Shown: positions 24,074 to 31,799, counted from the stretch's first letter. The stretch is 37,642 nucleotides of DNA from DASSKF01 sp035690725 (GCA_035690725.1 DASSKF010000191.1:1-37642), one strand, 5' to 3'. A program made the numbers and translations. Notes: a model not told the origin generated them from the sequence alone.

Positions 24074-24732
24074 GAACTGCCTCCGAACGGGAAGTCGGGA
24101 TCGACGCCGAGTGGTCCCGAGGCCACTCGCCAGATGGCCTGACGGGCGCTCTCGACCGACAGGGCGGGTACGGCGGTCATCAGCTGGAGCCCGTAGCCGT
24201 CGCAGAGGGAGCTGATGAGTTGGGCGTGGGAGCCCGGGTCGCAGGCGGTGAACTCGCCGCTGGAGACGCCGTCGCGGATGGTGGCCTCGATCCAGCCGTT
24301 GTGCTGGCGGTAGAGGTCGATGCACAGATCGGACGAGTTCGGGTCCCGGATGGCGCGGCACCACAGCTCCATCCACATCGCCCACTCCCGCCGGAGGGGG
24401 TCGGTCGCGGGGAGCGAGGCGGAGATGATCCGGGCCAGGCGGGCGGTGGCGGTGTCGCCGGCGCCCTGGGCGCCGTACACGTCGGCCCCCGTGTCGACGA
24501 AGGAGAACCGGAGGGCCTCGGCGAAGAGCTTCTCCCGGGTCGCGAAGTGGTAGTGCAGCGTGGCCGTCGACACGCCGGCGGCCTCGCTGACCATCCGCAT
24601 CCGGATCCGCTCGAAGCCGGTCTCGGCGATGACCCGGCAGGCGGCCTGCAGGATCGCCTCCCGGGTGGCGCTGCCGGTGTCGGTCCTGCCCCGCCGCGAC
24701 GAGGGAGGTGCCGTTGGTTCGTCGAGCGTCAT
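24070..24732 (-). CDS. TetR-family regulator of the pot/amine oxidase/Rieske operon
   Basis: This 220-residue protein has an N-terminal TetR HTH (TREAILQAACRVIAETGFER, MRMVSEAAGVSTATLHYHFA, TREKLFAEAL) and a BetI-like C-terminal ligand domain. It is the first gene of the minus-strand operon. Just upstream (24764-24781) is an 18-bp palindrome suited to a TetR dimer, so autoregulation of the whole operon is likely. ATG 24732 is preferred to ATG 24762 because GAGG precedes it at a usable distance and the upstream one runs into the palindrome. Confidence 0.85.
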   Translation of the reverse strand: MTLDEPTAPPSSRRGRTDTGSATREAILQAACRVIAETGFERIRMRMVSEAAGVSTATLHYHFATREKLFAEALRFSFVDTGADVYGAQGAGDTATARLARIISASLPATDPLRREWAMWMELWCRAIRDPNSSDLCIDLYRQHNGWIEATIRDGVSSGEFTACDPGSHAQLISSLCDGYGLQLMTAVPALSVESARQAIWRVASGPLGVDPDFPFGGSS

Positions 24733-24763
24733 GAACAACCTCGCAGACGGGCCGCCGGGCATT

Positions 24764-24781
24764 TGATCAACTAGTTAGTCA
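24764..24781. promoter_or_regulatory. 18-bp palindromic operator for the TetR regulator
   Basis: TGATCAACTAGTTAGTCA is an inverted repeat centred on CTAG with 16 of 18 positions paired. It contains the perfect octamer AACTAGTT and overlaps a second perfect octamer, TTGATCAA (24763-24770). It is an AT-rich island between the TetR gene and the divergent MOSC-like gene, where both promoters should lie. GTCA repeats continue to its right. Confidence 0.65.
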
Positions 24782-24848
24782 GTCAGTGCCCTTGAACCGT
24801 GGCAGGGGGTCAGGGGGTTGTCAAGGTCCTCGCCGACGGGGCGGCGGT

Positions 24849-24861
24849 TACCGTGGAACCA
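24849..24861 (+). promoter_or_regulatory. -10 element of a probable leaderless promoter (MOSC-like gene)
   Basis: TACCGT at 24849-24854 is followed by GGAACC and the ATG at 24861, so transcription would start at the first base of the gene. No good -35 box is seen at 17-18 bp. Confidence 0.4.
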
Positions 24862-25232
24862 TGACGCGCGGGCAGGTCACCGAGATCCTCATCCACCCGG
24901 TGAAGGGGGAGCCCGGCCGGTCACTGCCGGAGGTGCAGGTCGAGCGGGACGGGCTGGCGGGCGACCGGCGCAAGAAGGCGCCGGTGCACCTGGTCGGTGC
25001 GGGGGAGCGCACCCCGGAGATCCGCGCGAACTTCGTGCTCGACCTCGCCGCCGACGAGCTCGCCGGCTGGGTGGGGGAGCGGGTTCACCTCGGGGGCACG
25101 ACACTGGCCGTGACCGGCATACCGTCGGGGTGCCCGGGGGTGTATGCCGCCGTGGACGAGCCGGGAGCGGTGCACCTGGGGGACGTGGCCGCCAGCGTCG
25201 GCCCGGACGAAACCGTGGTGAGCGGTCGCTGA
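24861..25232 (+). CDS. Small MOSC-domain-like protein
   Basis: This 123-residue protein has features of the MOSC superfamily: ILIHPVKGEPGRSLPEVQVE, DGLAGDRRKKAPVHLV, LVGAGERTPEIRANFVLDLA, and a Cys in GIPSGCPGVYAAVDEPGAV at the place of the conserved MOSC cysteine. MOSC proteins use sulfur or molybdenum-cofactor-linked chemistry. This one is short, with little beyond the core domain, so its activity is uncertain. It is divergent from the TetR operon and followed after 58 bp by thrS. It appears to be part of the resident chromosome rather than the catabolic cluster. Confidence 0.6.
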   Translation: MTRGQVTEILIHPVKGEPGRSLPEVQVERDGLAGDRRKKAPVHLVGAGERTPEIRANFVLDLAADELAGWVGERVHLGGTTLAVTGIPSGCPGVYAAVDEPGAVHLGDVAASVGPDETVVSGR

Positions 25233-25290
25233 CCCGGCGGATACCATCGGCCTGCACGAAGCGCACCAGCCACACACCGAGGAGAAGCAC

Positions 25291-27276
25291 GTGTCTGCCG
25301 ACATCACCGTGTCCGTCGCCGGGAGCGAGCGATCGGTGGCGGCGGGCACGACCGCGGGCGAGCTCTTCGACGGTGACAAGGAGGTCGTCGTCGCCCGGGT
25401 GGACGGCGAGCTGCGCGACCTGGCCCACGAGCTGCAGGACGGCGACGTCGTCGAGCCCGTCCCGGTGCACTCCGACGAGGGCCTCGCGGTGCTGCGGCAC
25501 TCGGCCGCGCACGTGCTCGCCCAGGCGGTGCAGCAGGTCAACCCCGAGGCCCGGCTCGGGATCGGCCCGCCGGTGCGCGACGGGTTCTACTACGACTTCG
25601 ACGTCGACGAGCCGTTCGACCCCGACCAGCTCAAGGCGCTCGAGAAGGCGATGCAGAGGATCGTCAACGAGGGGCAGGCCTTCTCCCGCCGCGTCGTCAG
25701 CGACGAGGAGGCTCGCGCCGAGCTGGCCGACGAGCCCTACAAGCTGGAGCTGATCGGGCTCAAGGGACGGAAGGACGACGCGACAGGGTCACCCGAGGGT
25801 GCCGACGTCGAGGTGGGGGGCGGCGAGCTCACCATCTACGACAACCGGCGCCGGGACGGATCCCTGGCCTGGCGCGACCTGTGCCGGGGGCCGCACGTGC
25901 CGTCGACCAAGCTGCTCGGTAACGCGTTCAAGCTCGTCCGGTCCGGTGGCGCCTACTGGCGTGGCTCGGAGAAGAACCCGCAGCTGCAGCGGATCTACGG
26001 GACCGCCTGGCCGAGCAAGGCCGAGCTGAAGGACTACCTCGACCGGCTGGCCGAGGCCGAGAAGCGCGACCACCGCAAGCTCGGCGCCGAGTTGGACCTC
26101 TACTCCTTCCCCGAGCTCATCGGCCCGGGGCTGCCGGTGTTCCACCCCAAGGGCGGGATCATCAAGCGGGTGATGGAGGACTACGTCCGCCAGCGCCACA
26201 TCGACGAGGGCTTCAGCTACGTCGGCACCCCGCACATCGCCAAGGAGGAGCTGTTCTACACCTCCGGGCACCTGCCGTACTTCGCGGAGGGCATGTTCCC
26301 GCCGATGGACGTCGACGGGCAGAACTACCGCCTCAAGGCGATGAACTGTCCCATGCACAACCTCATCTACCGGTCGCGGCAGCGCTCCTACCGCGACCTG
26401 CCGCTGCGCCTGTTCGAGTTCGGCACCGTCTACCGCGACGAGAAGTCCGGCGTGCTGCAGGGCCTGACCCGCGTACGGATGATCACCCAGGACGACTCGC
26501 ACTCCTACGTGACCGCCGGGGGCGCCGCCGACGAGGTGCGCCACCTGCTGACCTTCGTCCTCAGCCTGCTGAAGGACTTCGGGCTCGACGACTACTACCT
26601 CGAGCTGTCGACCCGCGACGAGCAGAACGTCGACAAGTTCATCGGGTCCGAGGAGCAGTGGGCCGAGGCCACCCGCCTGCTGGAGGGCGTCGCGGTCGAG
26701 ACCGGCCTCGAGCTGGTGCCCGACCCGGGCGGCGCGGCCTACTACGGGCCGAAGATCTCCGTGCAGGCGCGGGACGCGATCGGGCGGACCTGGCAGATGT
26801 CGACCATCCAGTACGACTTCAACCAGCCGGAGCGGTTCGAGCTGGAGTACCAGGCGGCCGACGGCTCCCGGCAGCGACCGGTGATGATCCACTCGGCGAA
26901 GTTCGGCTCGATCGAGCGGTTCATCGGGGTGCTCGTGGAGCACTACGCGGGTGCCTTCCCTCCGTGGCTGTCGCCCGTGCAGGTGCTCGGCGTCCCCGTG
27001 GCGGAGGAGTATGCCGGCTACCTCGCCGAGGTCGCGGAGCGGCTGCGTTCCCACGGGATCCGGGTCGAGCTCGACACCTCCGCCGACCGGTTCCCCAAGA
27101 AGATCCGCAATGCCAGCAAGCAGAAGGTGCCCTACGTCCTCATCGCCGGCGAGGACGACCGCTCGGCGGGCGGGGTGTCCTTCCGTTACCGTGACGGCTC
27201 GCAGAAGAACGGCGTGCCCGTCGAGGAGGCGATCGCGGAGATCGTGGACGCGGTGGAGTCGCGCCGCCAGGTCTGA
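25291..27276 (+). CDS. thrS: Threonyl-tRNA synthetase
   Basis: This 661-residue class II synthetase charges tRNA-Thr. Domains in order: N-terminal TGS domain (about 1-65), editing domain with RHSAAHVLAQAV (HxxxH) and CRGPHVPSTK, catalytic core with motif 1 region, MNCPMHNLIYRSRQRSYRDL, motif 2 LFEFGTVYRDEKSGVLQGLT and RVRMITQDDSH, motif 3 near GSIERFIGVLVEHYAG, and an anticodon-binding domain (about 555-655; QVLGVPVAEEYAGYLAEVAE). The GTG start is preceded by AGGAG. No T-box-like leader fits in the 58-bp gap. It is a housekeeping gene and anchors this region as core chromosome. Confidence 0.97.
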   Translation: MSADITVSVAGSERSVAAGTTAGELFDGDKEVVVARVDGELRDLAHELQDGDVVEPVPVHSDEGLAVLRHSAAHVLAQAVQQVNPEARLGIGPPVRDGFYYDFDVDEPFDPDQLKALEKAMQRIVNEGQAFSRRVVSDEEARAELADEPYKLELIGLKGRKDDATGSPEGADVEVGGGELTIYDNRRRDGSLAWRDLCRGPHVPSTKLLGNAFKLVRSGGAYWRGSEKNPQLQRIYGTAWPSKAELKDYLDRLAEAEKRDHRKLGAELDLYSFPELIGPGLPVFHPKGGIIKRVMEDYVRQRHIDEGFSYVGTPHIAKEELFYTSGHLPYFAEGMFPPMDVDGQNYRLKAMNCPMHNLIYRSRQRSYRDLPLRLFEFGTVYRDEKSGVLQGLTRVRMITQDDSHSYVTAGGAADEVRHLLTFVLSLLKDFGLDDYYLELSTRDEQNVDKFIGSEEQWAEATRLLEGVAVETGLELVPDPGGAAYYGPKISVQARDAIGRTWQMSTIQYDFNQPERFELEYQAADGSRQRPVMIHSAKFGSIERFIGVLVEHYAGAFPPWLSPVQVLGVPVAEEYAGYLAEVAERLRSHGIRVELDTSADRFPKKIRNASKQKVPYVLIAGEDDRSAGGVSFRYRDGSQKNGVPVEEAIAEIVDAVESRRQV

Positions 27277-27304
27277 GCACGCCCGCCGCCTCAGGAGGGG
27301 ATCC

Positions 27305-28468
27305 ATGAGCGCACGAGACGGAGACCACGACAGCACGACCAGGACCACCACCCCCGGGTCGGTGCGCCAGGACTCGGCGGTCACCCCCGGTGTGCTCATC
27401 GCCAGCACGTGGGCGTGGCGGCTGCTCGCCATCGCCGTCGCCGTGTTCGCGCTCGGCTGGGGGCTGCGCTACCTGTCCGAGGTCGTCGTGCCCGTCGTCG
27501 TGGCGGTGCTGCTCACTGCCCTGCTCGCGCCGGTGGTGACCCGGCTGGTCACCTGGCGGGTGCCGCGAGGGCCGGCGGCCGGGCTGACCCTCATCGGGCT
27601 GATCGTCGTCGTCGGCGGCCTGCTCACCCTGGTCGGCACGCAGATCGGCACCGGCTTCGCCGACCTGTCCGACCAGGTCGGGCAGGGCGTCAACCAGCTG
27701 CGCGACCTGGCCCGGGTGAACTTCGGTGTCTCGGACGCCGACATCCACCAGGCGATCGAGAAGGCCAAGGGGGCGGCCACCTCCAGCGGGCTCGGCACGA
27801 AGGCCGCCGCGGTGGGCACGACGGCCACGCACTTCGTCGCCGGCCTGTTCGTCGCCCTGTTCGCGACGTTCTTCTTCCTGTTCGAGGGCGAGCAGATCTG
27901 GGCCTGGCTGGTCCGGCTGATGCCGCGGCGGGCGCGGGAGCGGACCGACTCCTCGGGCCACCGGGCCTGGAGCTCACTGACCGCCTACGTCCGGGCGACG
28001 GTCATCGTCGCGTTCGTCGACGCCGTCGGCATCGCGGTCGGCGCCTGGATCCTCCAGCTGCCGCTGGTCCCGGCCATTGGGATCCTCGTCTTCGTCGCCT
28101 CGTTCGTGCCGATCGTCGGTGCGTTCGTCAGCGGCCTCGTGGCCGTCCTCGTGGCCCTGGTCGCCCAGGGCCCGGTCGTCGCGATCATCATGCTGCTCGT
28201 CGTGCTCGCCGTGCAGCAGCTCGAGTCGCACGTGCTGCAGCCGTTCCTGCTCGGACGTCTCGTCCGGGTGCACCCGCTCGCGGTGATCCTGTCCATCGCC
28301 GCCGGTGTCGTCATCGCCGGCATCGTCGGCGCCCTCGTCGCGGTCCCGATCGCCGCGATGGTCAACGCCGTCGTGCACCACCTCGCCGGGCACGACGACG
28401 GAGATCCCGACGAGGGTGACGACGAGCCGCCGGCCCGGGCCGGCGACGGCGCCCCGGAAACTCCCTAG
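27305..28468 (+). CDS. AI-2E family transporter (UPF0118)
   Basis: This 387-residue permease has about eight transmembrane helices. The first is near LLAIAVAVFALGWGLRYL, followed by the family segment EVVVPVVVAVLLTALLAPVV, a soluble region (about 125-185), and C-terminal helices with LVPAIGILVFVASFVPIVGA and QQLESHVLQPFLLGRLVRVH. Members are linked to export of autoinducer-2 or to Na+/Li+ antiport; the substrate is not predictable. AGGAGG precedes the ATG. The acidic tail ends inside the first unit of the 20-bp repeat array, whose TAG is its stop codon. Confidence 0.88.
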   Translation: MSARDGDHDSTTRTTTPGSVRQDSAVTPGVLIASTWAWRLLAIAVAVFALGWGLRYLSEVVVPVVVAVLLTALLAPVVTRLVTWRVPRGPAAGLTLIGLIVVVGGLLTLVGTQIGTGFADLSDQVGQGVNQLRDLARVNFGVSDADIHQAIEKAKGAATSSGLGTKAAAVGTTATHFVAGLFVALFATFFFLFEGEQIWAWLVRLMPRRARERTDSSGHRAWSSLTAYVRATVIVAFVDAVGIAVGAWILQLPLVPAIGILVFVASFVPIVGAFVSGLVAVLVALVAQGPVVAIIMLLVVLAVQQLESHVLQPFLLGRLVRVHPLAVILSIAAGVVIAGIVGALVAVPIAAMVNAVVHHLAGHDDGDPDEGDDEPPARAGDGAPETP

Positions 28469-28610
28469 TTCCAGGGGAAACTCCCTAGGACGAGCGGAAA
28501 CTCCCTAGTTCCAGCGGAAAGTCCCGAGGTTCGCAGTTCCCCGTACGCGAACCTCGGGACTCTCCCGCCGACCTCGGGACTTTGCGACCGGCCTCGGGAC
28601 CGTCGGCCCG
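28456..28610. repeat. Array of about seven 20-bp-periodic repeats in two orientations
   Basis: GGAAACTCCCTAG starts at 28456, 28476 and 28496, and a variant GGAAAGTCCCGAG at 28516: four units with an exact 20-bp period. After a 12-nt spacer the pattern returns in inverse orientation as (A/G)CCTCGGGAC at 28551, 28571 and 28591, again every 20 bp. The array fills the gap between two convergent genes and supplies the stop codon of the first. It holds no gene. Confidence 0.9.
28520..28561. terminator. Strong hairpin within the 20-bp repeat array
   Basis: AGTCCCGAGGTTCGC (28520-28534) pairs perfectly over 15 bp with GCGAACCTCGGGACT (28547-28561) around a 12-nt loop. It lies between the convergent AI-2E-type and GcvT-type genes and could terminate transcription from both sides. 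It arises where the repeat units switch orientation. Confidence 0.7.
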
Positions 28611-28625
28611 GTCAGCAGGCGCCGC

Positions 28626-29954
28626 TCAGATGGCGGCGTCCAGCCCCCGGCTCTTGAGCGCCTCCCGGGTGTTGGGATTGACCGAGGGCCGGAACGGGAT
28701 CTCCACGACCTCGGCGACGACCGGCATGCCGGCCACCTCGGCATACTCCTCGGGAAGGTGCACCCACAGCTGGGTGCCGAGCACCGTCGACGAGACCGGC
28801 ACGTGGGCCATGGCGATGTTCGTGCCGAGCTCGGGGGAGTACCACGGCGAGGTGACGTAGCCGACCGGGTCGTCCTCGGGGGTCGTGCCGACCAGCCAGA
28901 AGTCGGGCGCGTAGTCGGTGATCGGCTTGCCGCCCAGCTTCAGGCCGACCAGCTGGTGGGTGAACGGCGGTTCGCCGGCCTCGATCTGGTCGCGCACCTC
29001 CTCGAGGCGCTTCTTGCCGATGTAGTCGGCCGTCTTCTGCCGCGGCACCTGGTAGCCGAGGTTCACCTGGAACGGCAGCGTCTCGAAGTCCATGTCCTGG
29101 CCCCACGACAGGATCCCGGCCGCGATCCGGCGGTGGTGCGCGGGCGCCGTCACCTTCAGGTTGTACTTCTCGCCCGCCTCGAGGACGGCGTTCCACATCC
29201 GCTCGGCGTGCAACGTCGCGTCCCGCAGGTAGATCTCGTAGCCCTTCTCGCCGGTGAACCCGGTCTGCGAGACCACGACCTCCAGCCCGGCGACCGCGGC
29301 CGACATCAGCCCGTAGGACGGGATGTCCCGGACCGCGGGCCCCACCAGGTCGGCCATCAGGTCAACCGACTTCGGCCCCTGGACCTGCACCGGTGAGACG
29401 TCGATCTCGTTGATCTGCACGTCGTAGCGCAGCCCCACGTTGACGCCCTGCAGCCACAGCATCAGGTCGGTGTCGGACAGGCTGAACCAGAACTCGTCCG
29501 GCGCGAGCCGCAGCAGGACCGGGTCGTTGAGGATGCCGCCGTCCTCGTTGCACAGGATGACGTAGCGGGCCCGCATGGGGGAGATCTTCGTCGCGTCGCG
29601 GGTGATGACGTGGTTGACGAACGCCTCGGCGTCCGGTCCGATCACCTGGATCTGCCGCTCCACCGCGACGTTCCACAGGGTCACGTCGTGCACGAGCGAC
29701 TCGTACTCGGTCATCATCCCGCCGTCCTCGGGACGGACGTACCCGCGCGGGTGGTACATCCGGTTGTAGACCGAGGCACGCCAGCACCCGGCCTGCATGG
29801 ACAGTTCCCAGTACGGGGACTTGCGCACCCGGGTGTCGATCAGCGTCTCCACCGGGGTGCGCCCCGACTGGCGCAGGTTGATGGGGACCCTCCGGTCGCC
29901 CTGGTCCACCGAGGGGACGTTCGCGTGCCCGTCCCGGAACATGTTCGCCACCAT
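28626..29954 (-). CDS. Folate-dependent demethylase/aminomethyltransferase, GcvT/DmdA superfamily
   Basis: This 442-residue stand-alone GcvT-fold protein moves a C1 group to tetrahydrofolate. Visible blocks: HDVTLWNVAVERQIQVIGPD, YVILCNEDGGILNDPVLLRL, VSPVQVQGPKSVDLMADLVG, VVVSQTGFTGEKGYEIYLRD, and GILSWGQDMDFETLPFQVNL with DYIGKKRL after it. The layout, a YNRMYHP segment before the GcvT core and 'GQDM..ETLPF', recalls DMSP demethylase (DmdA) more than the glycine cleavage T-protein. Candidate donors are glycine betaine, another methylated onium compound, or dimethylglycine/sarcosine; none is proven. ATG 29954 has GGAGGAG 8 bp before it. It is divergent from a MetF-like gene, as expected if the product is 5-methyl-THF. 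Confidence 0.75.
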   Translation of the reverse strand: MVANMFRDGHANVPSVDQGDRRVPINLRQSGRTPVETLIDTRVRKSPYWELSMQAGCWRASVYNRMYHPRGYVRPEDGGMMTEYESLVHDVTLWNVAVERQIQVIGPDAEAFVNHVITRDATKISPMRARYVILCNEDGGILNDPVLLRLAPDEFWFSLSDTDLMLWLQGVNVGLRYDVQINEIDVSPVQVQGPKSVDLMADLVGPAVRDIPSYGLMSAAVAGLEVVVSQTGFTGEKGYEIYLRDATLHAERMWNAVLEAGEKYNLKVTAPAHHRRIAAGILSWGQDMDFETLPFQVNLGYQVPRQKTADYIGKKRLEEVRDQIEAGEPPFTHQLVGLKLGGKPITDYAPDFWLVGTTPEDDPVGYVTSPWYSPELGTNIAMAHVPVSSTVLGTQLWVHLPEEYAEVAGMPVVAEVVEIPFRPSVNPNTREALKSRGLDAAI

Positions 29955-29979
29955 CGCCGCCACTCCTCCGTGTTTGCGC

Positions 29980-30011
29980 TTGTGTTGAGCCCTGAGATTC
30001 ATATTATGGAA
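29980..30011. promoter_or_regulatory. AT-rich divergent promoter and palindrome between the GcvT- and MetF-like genes
   Basis: On the plus strand TTGTGT (29980-29985), a 16-bp spacer and TATTAT (30002-30007) make a good promoter for the MetF-like gene. The -10 lies inside an imperfect palindrome, GATTCATATTATGGAAC, whose core CATA-T-TATG is perfect. The minus strand offers TAATAT as -10 for the GcvT-like gene, without a clear -35. An adjacent IclR-family protein may bind here. Confidence 0.5.
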
Positions 30012-30072
30012 CTCAAGGCCCACGTTATGGTGCGAGTGGACCGTTCGCAAGCGTTACCGCGAGGTGGATGTC

Positions 30073-30933
30073 ATGGCGCGACGGGAACTCAACGAGCTGC
30101 TCGCCCAGCTCGTCTCGACGGTCCGGTACGAGGTGCTGCCGACGGCCTCCGTCGCGGAGCAGGTCTACGAGTACGTGCCGGTCGGCCGCACGGTGACGGT
30201 GACGGCGAGTCCGCGCTCCGGGCTCGAGTCCACCCTCGACGTGGCCACCCGCCTCGCCAAGGAGGGGTATGACGTCGTGCCCCACGTGGCGGCCCGAATG
30301 GTGCACGGGCGTTCCGAGCTGGAGGAGATCGTCGACCGGCTGACCCGCGTGGGGGTCCAGCGGATCTTCGTGCCGGGTGGTGACGCCACTCCGACCGCGC
30401 AGACCTACCAGTGCGCGCTGGAGCTGCTGGAGGACCTGCACGAGATCGGGCAGCCGTTCCACGAGGTCGGGATCACTGGCTACCCGGAGTCGCACCCGCA
30501 GATCGACGACGACGTCACGGTGCAGTCGATGTGGGACAAGCGTCGCTACGCGACCCACGTGGTGAGCAACCTGTGCCCGCAGCCGGAGACGGTGGTCACC
30601 TGGCTGGAGCGGCTGCGACGCCGCGGGATGGTGCTCCCCGTCTACGTCGGGGTCCCCGGGCCGGTCGACCGGGCCAAGCTCGTGACGATCGCCCGGCGGA
30701 TCGGGGTCGGGCAGTCCGCACGGTTCCTGGCCGGGCACCGGTCCCTGTTCACCCGGCTCGCCGCTCCGGGCGGCTTCCGCACGGAGCGGTTCCTCCGGGA
30801 GCTGGCACCGGTGCTCGACCGCCCGGAGAGCGGCATTGCCGGGGTGCACCTCTACACGTTCAACCAGGTGGACCGCGCCGAGCAGTGGCGCCGGGCGACC
30901 CTGGCCCGCCTGCAGGAGGACCTGACCGGCTGA
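30073..30933 (+). CDS. Methylenetetrahydrofolate reductase-family protein (MetF-like)
   Basis: This 286-residue TIM-barrel protein resembles the flavin-dependent MTHFR family. It has YEYVPVGRTVTVTASPRSGL near the start, VATRLAKEGYDVVPHVAARM, RIFVPGGDATPTAQTYQCAL, EVGITGYPESHPQI, TQLCF-like VSNLCPQPETVVTWLERLRR, and a late GVHLYTFNQVDRAEQW. It would interconvert 5-methyl- and 5,10-methylene-THF, bringing methyl groups released by demethylation back into the C1 pool. It is short for MetF. The ATG at 30073 is used because GAGG lies 8 bp before it. A parallel is the pairing of metF with a GcvT-type demethylase (ligM) in lignin degraders. Confidence 0.8.
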   Translation: MARRELNELLAQLVSTVRYEVLPTASVAEQVYEYVPVGRTVTVTASPRSGLESTLDVATRLAKEGYDVVPHVAARMVHGRSELEEIVDRLTRVGVQRIFVPGGDATPTAQTYQCALELLEDLHEIGQPFHEVGITGYPESHPQIDDDVTVQSMWDKRRYATHVVSNLCPQPETVVTWLERLRRRGMVLPVYVGVPGPVDRAKLVTIARRIGVGQSARFLAGHRSLFTRLAAPGGFRTERFLRELAPVLDRPESGIAGVHLYTFNQVDRAEQWRRATLARLQEDLTG

Positions 30934-30954
30934 GGCGACGCCGGGGCCGCCTCA
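30931..30954. terminator. Hairpin between convergent MetF-like and IclR genes
   Basis: TGAGGCG (30931-30937) pairs with CGCCTCA (30948-30954) around a 10-nt GC-rich loop. The left arm begins with the MetF-like stop codon, and the right arm covers the stop of the IclR gene. It could act on both strands. Confidence 0.5.
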
Positions 30955-31692
30955 ACCCAGGCGCTTCAGCGTGCTCGCGAGCCGACCGGTCTCGACGACC
31001 AGCTGCTCGCCGAGCTCTTGCAGCTGCTCGGTCAGCCGGAACGAGGGACCCGAGACGCCGATGGCGGCGTTGACCACACCATCCGGGCCGTGCACGGGTG
31101 CGGCGACCGCATCGAGCCCCTCCTCGAAGTCACCGGAGGTCGTCGCATAGCCGCGCTCGCGCACCTCCTCCAGCTGGCGGAGCAGCTTGTCCCGGTCGGT
31201 GACCGTCTGGGGGGTGCACTGGGCCAGCGAACCGCCCGGCAGGATGATCGCCCCGAACGCGTACATCACCTTGCCGAGCGCCGAGCAGTGCGGCGGCACG
31301 TCGACGTCCATCCAGCTCGTCGCGCCGACGACGTAGCGCGAGTCGATCTGCGCCACGTGCACGACGTGCTCGCCGCGCGGGACGCCGAGGTTGACTGTCT
31401 CGCCGGTGCGCTCGCCGATCCGCTCCAGGTAGGGCTGGGCGACGGCCAGCAGGGCCTCGACCCGGTCGTAGCGCGCGGCGTAGTGGGTGAACATGGCGCC
31501 GCCCCGGAAGGCCCCGTCGAGGTCCCGCTCGAGCAGCCCGTTGCGCTCGAGCGCGGCGAGCAGCCGCGAGACCGTGGACCGGGCCAGCCCGGTCGTCTCG
31601 ACGAGCGAGGTGTAGGTGACCGGCTCGGTCGCGTGGATCACCAGCGACAGCAGCTCTGCCGCCCGGTCGATCGACTGCGTGCCGTGGGCCAT
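30952..31692 (-). CDS. IclR-family transcriptional regulator
   Basis: This 246-residue protein has a winged HTH (IDRAAELLSLVIHATEPVTY, TSLVETTGLARSTVSRLLAA, LERNGLLERD) and an IclR effector domain (GETVNLGVPRGEHVVHVAQI, CSALGKVMYAFGA, ERGYATTSGDFEEGLDAVAA, INAAIGVSGPSFR-like block). It lies between the MetF-like gene and a second, divergent IclR gene. Likely targets are the GcvT/MetF intergenic region or its own promoter. A -10-like TAGGGT (31704-31699) ends 6 nt before the ATG, suggesting a leaderless mRNA. Confidence 0.88.
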   Translation of the reverse strand: MAHGTQSIDRAAELLSLVIHATEPVTYTSLVETTGLARSTVSRLLAALERNGLLERDLDGAFRGGAMFTHYAARYDRVEALLAVAQPYLERIGERTGETVNLGVPRGEHVVHVAQIDSRYVVGATSWMDVDVPPHCSALGKVMYAFGAIILPGGSLAQCTPQTVTDRDKLLRQLEEVRERGYATTSGDFEEGLDAVAAPVHGPDGVVNAAIGVSGPSFRLTEQLQELGEQLVVETGRLASTLKRLG

Positions 31693-31698
31693 TCCTCG

Positions 31699-31704
31699 AC
31701 CCTA
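31699..31704 (-). promoter_or_regulatory. -10 element of a probable leaderless promoter (IclR, minus strand)
   Basis: TAGGGT on the minus strand is followed by CGAGGA and the ATG at 31692, the TANNNT-N6-ATG layout of leaderless actinobacterial genes. GAGGA directly abuts the ATG and is too close to serve as a usual ribosome site. Confidence 0.4.
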
Positions 31705-31752
31705 GTCGCCTCCGGGGCGCGGCTGGTGACCACCCGGACGCTTCGGCGACAA

Positions 31753-31769
31753 CGATCGCGTCTCGATCG
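31753..31769. promoter_or_regulatory. Two CGATCG palindromes one helical turn apart between divergent IclR genes
   Basis: CGATCG at 31753-31758 and 31764-31769 are centred 11 bp apart in the 119-bp gap between the two IclR genes. Together they form a symmetric element that could be an operator for either protein. The sequence is short, so chance is not excluded. Confidence 0.3.
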
Positions 31770-31799
31770 CCGGTGCTCCACGCGTCTCGCCCTCTGCCG

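Noticed and set aside
25233..25290. T-box or other riboswitch before thrS
   Set aside because: The gap is only 58 bp with no T-box motif or long stem, and it contains just a spacer and the AGGAG ribosome site.
28456..28610. CRISPR-like array
   Set aside because: The period is 20 bp with units of 10-13 bp and no unique 30-bp spacers, and the units change orientation; no cas genes are nearby.
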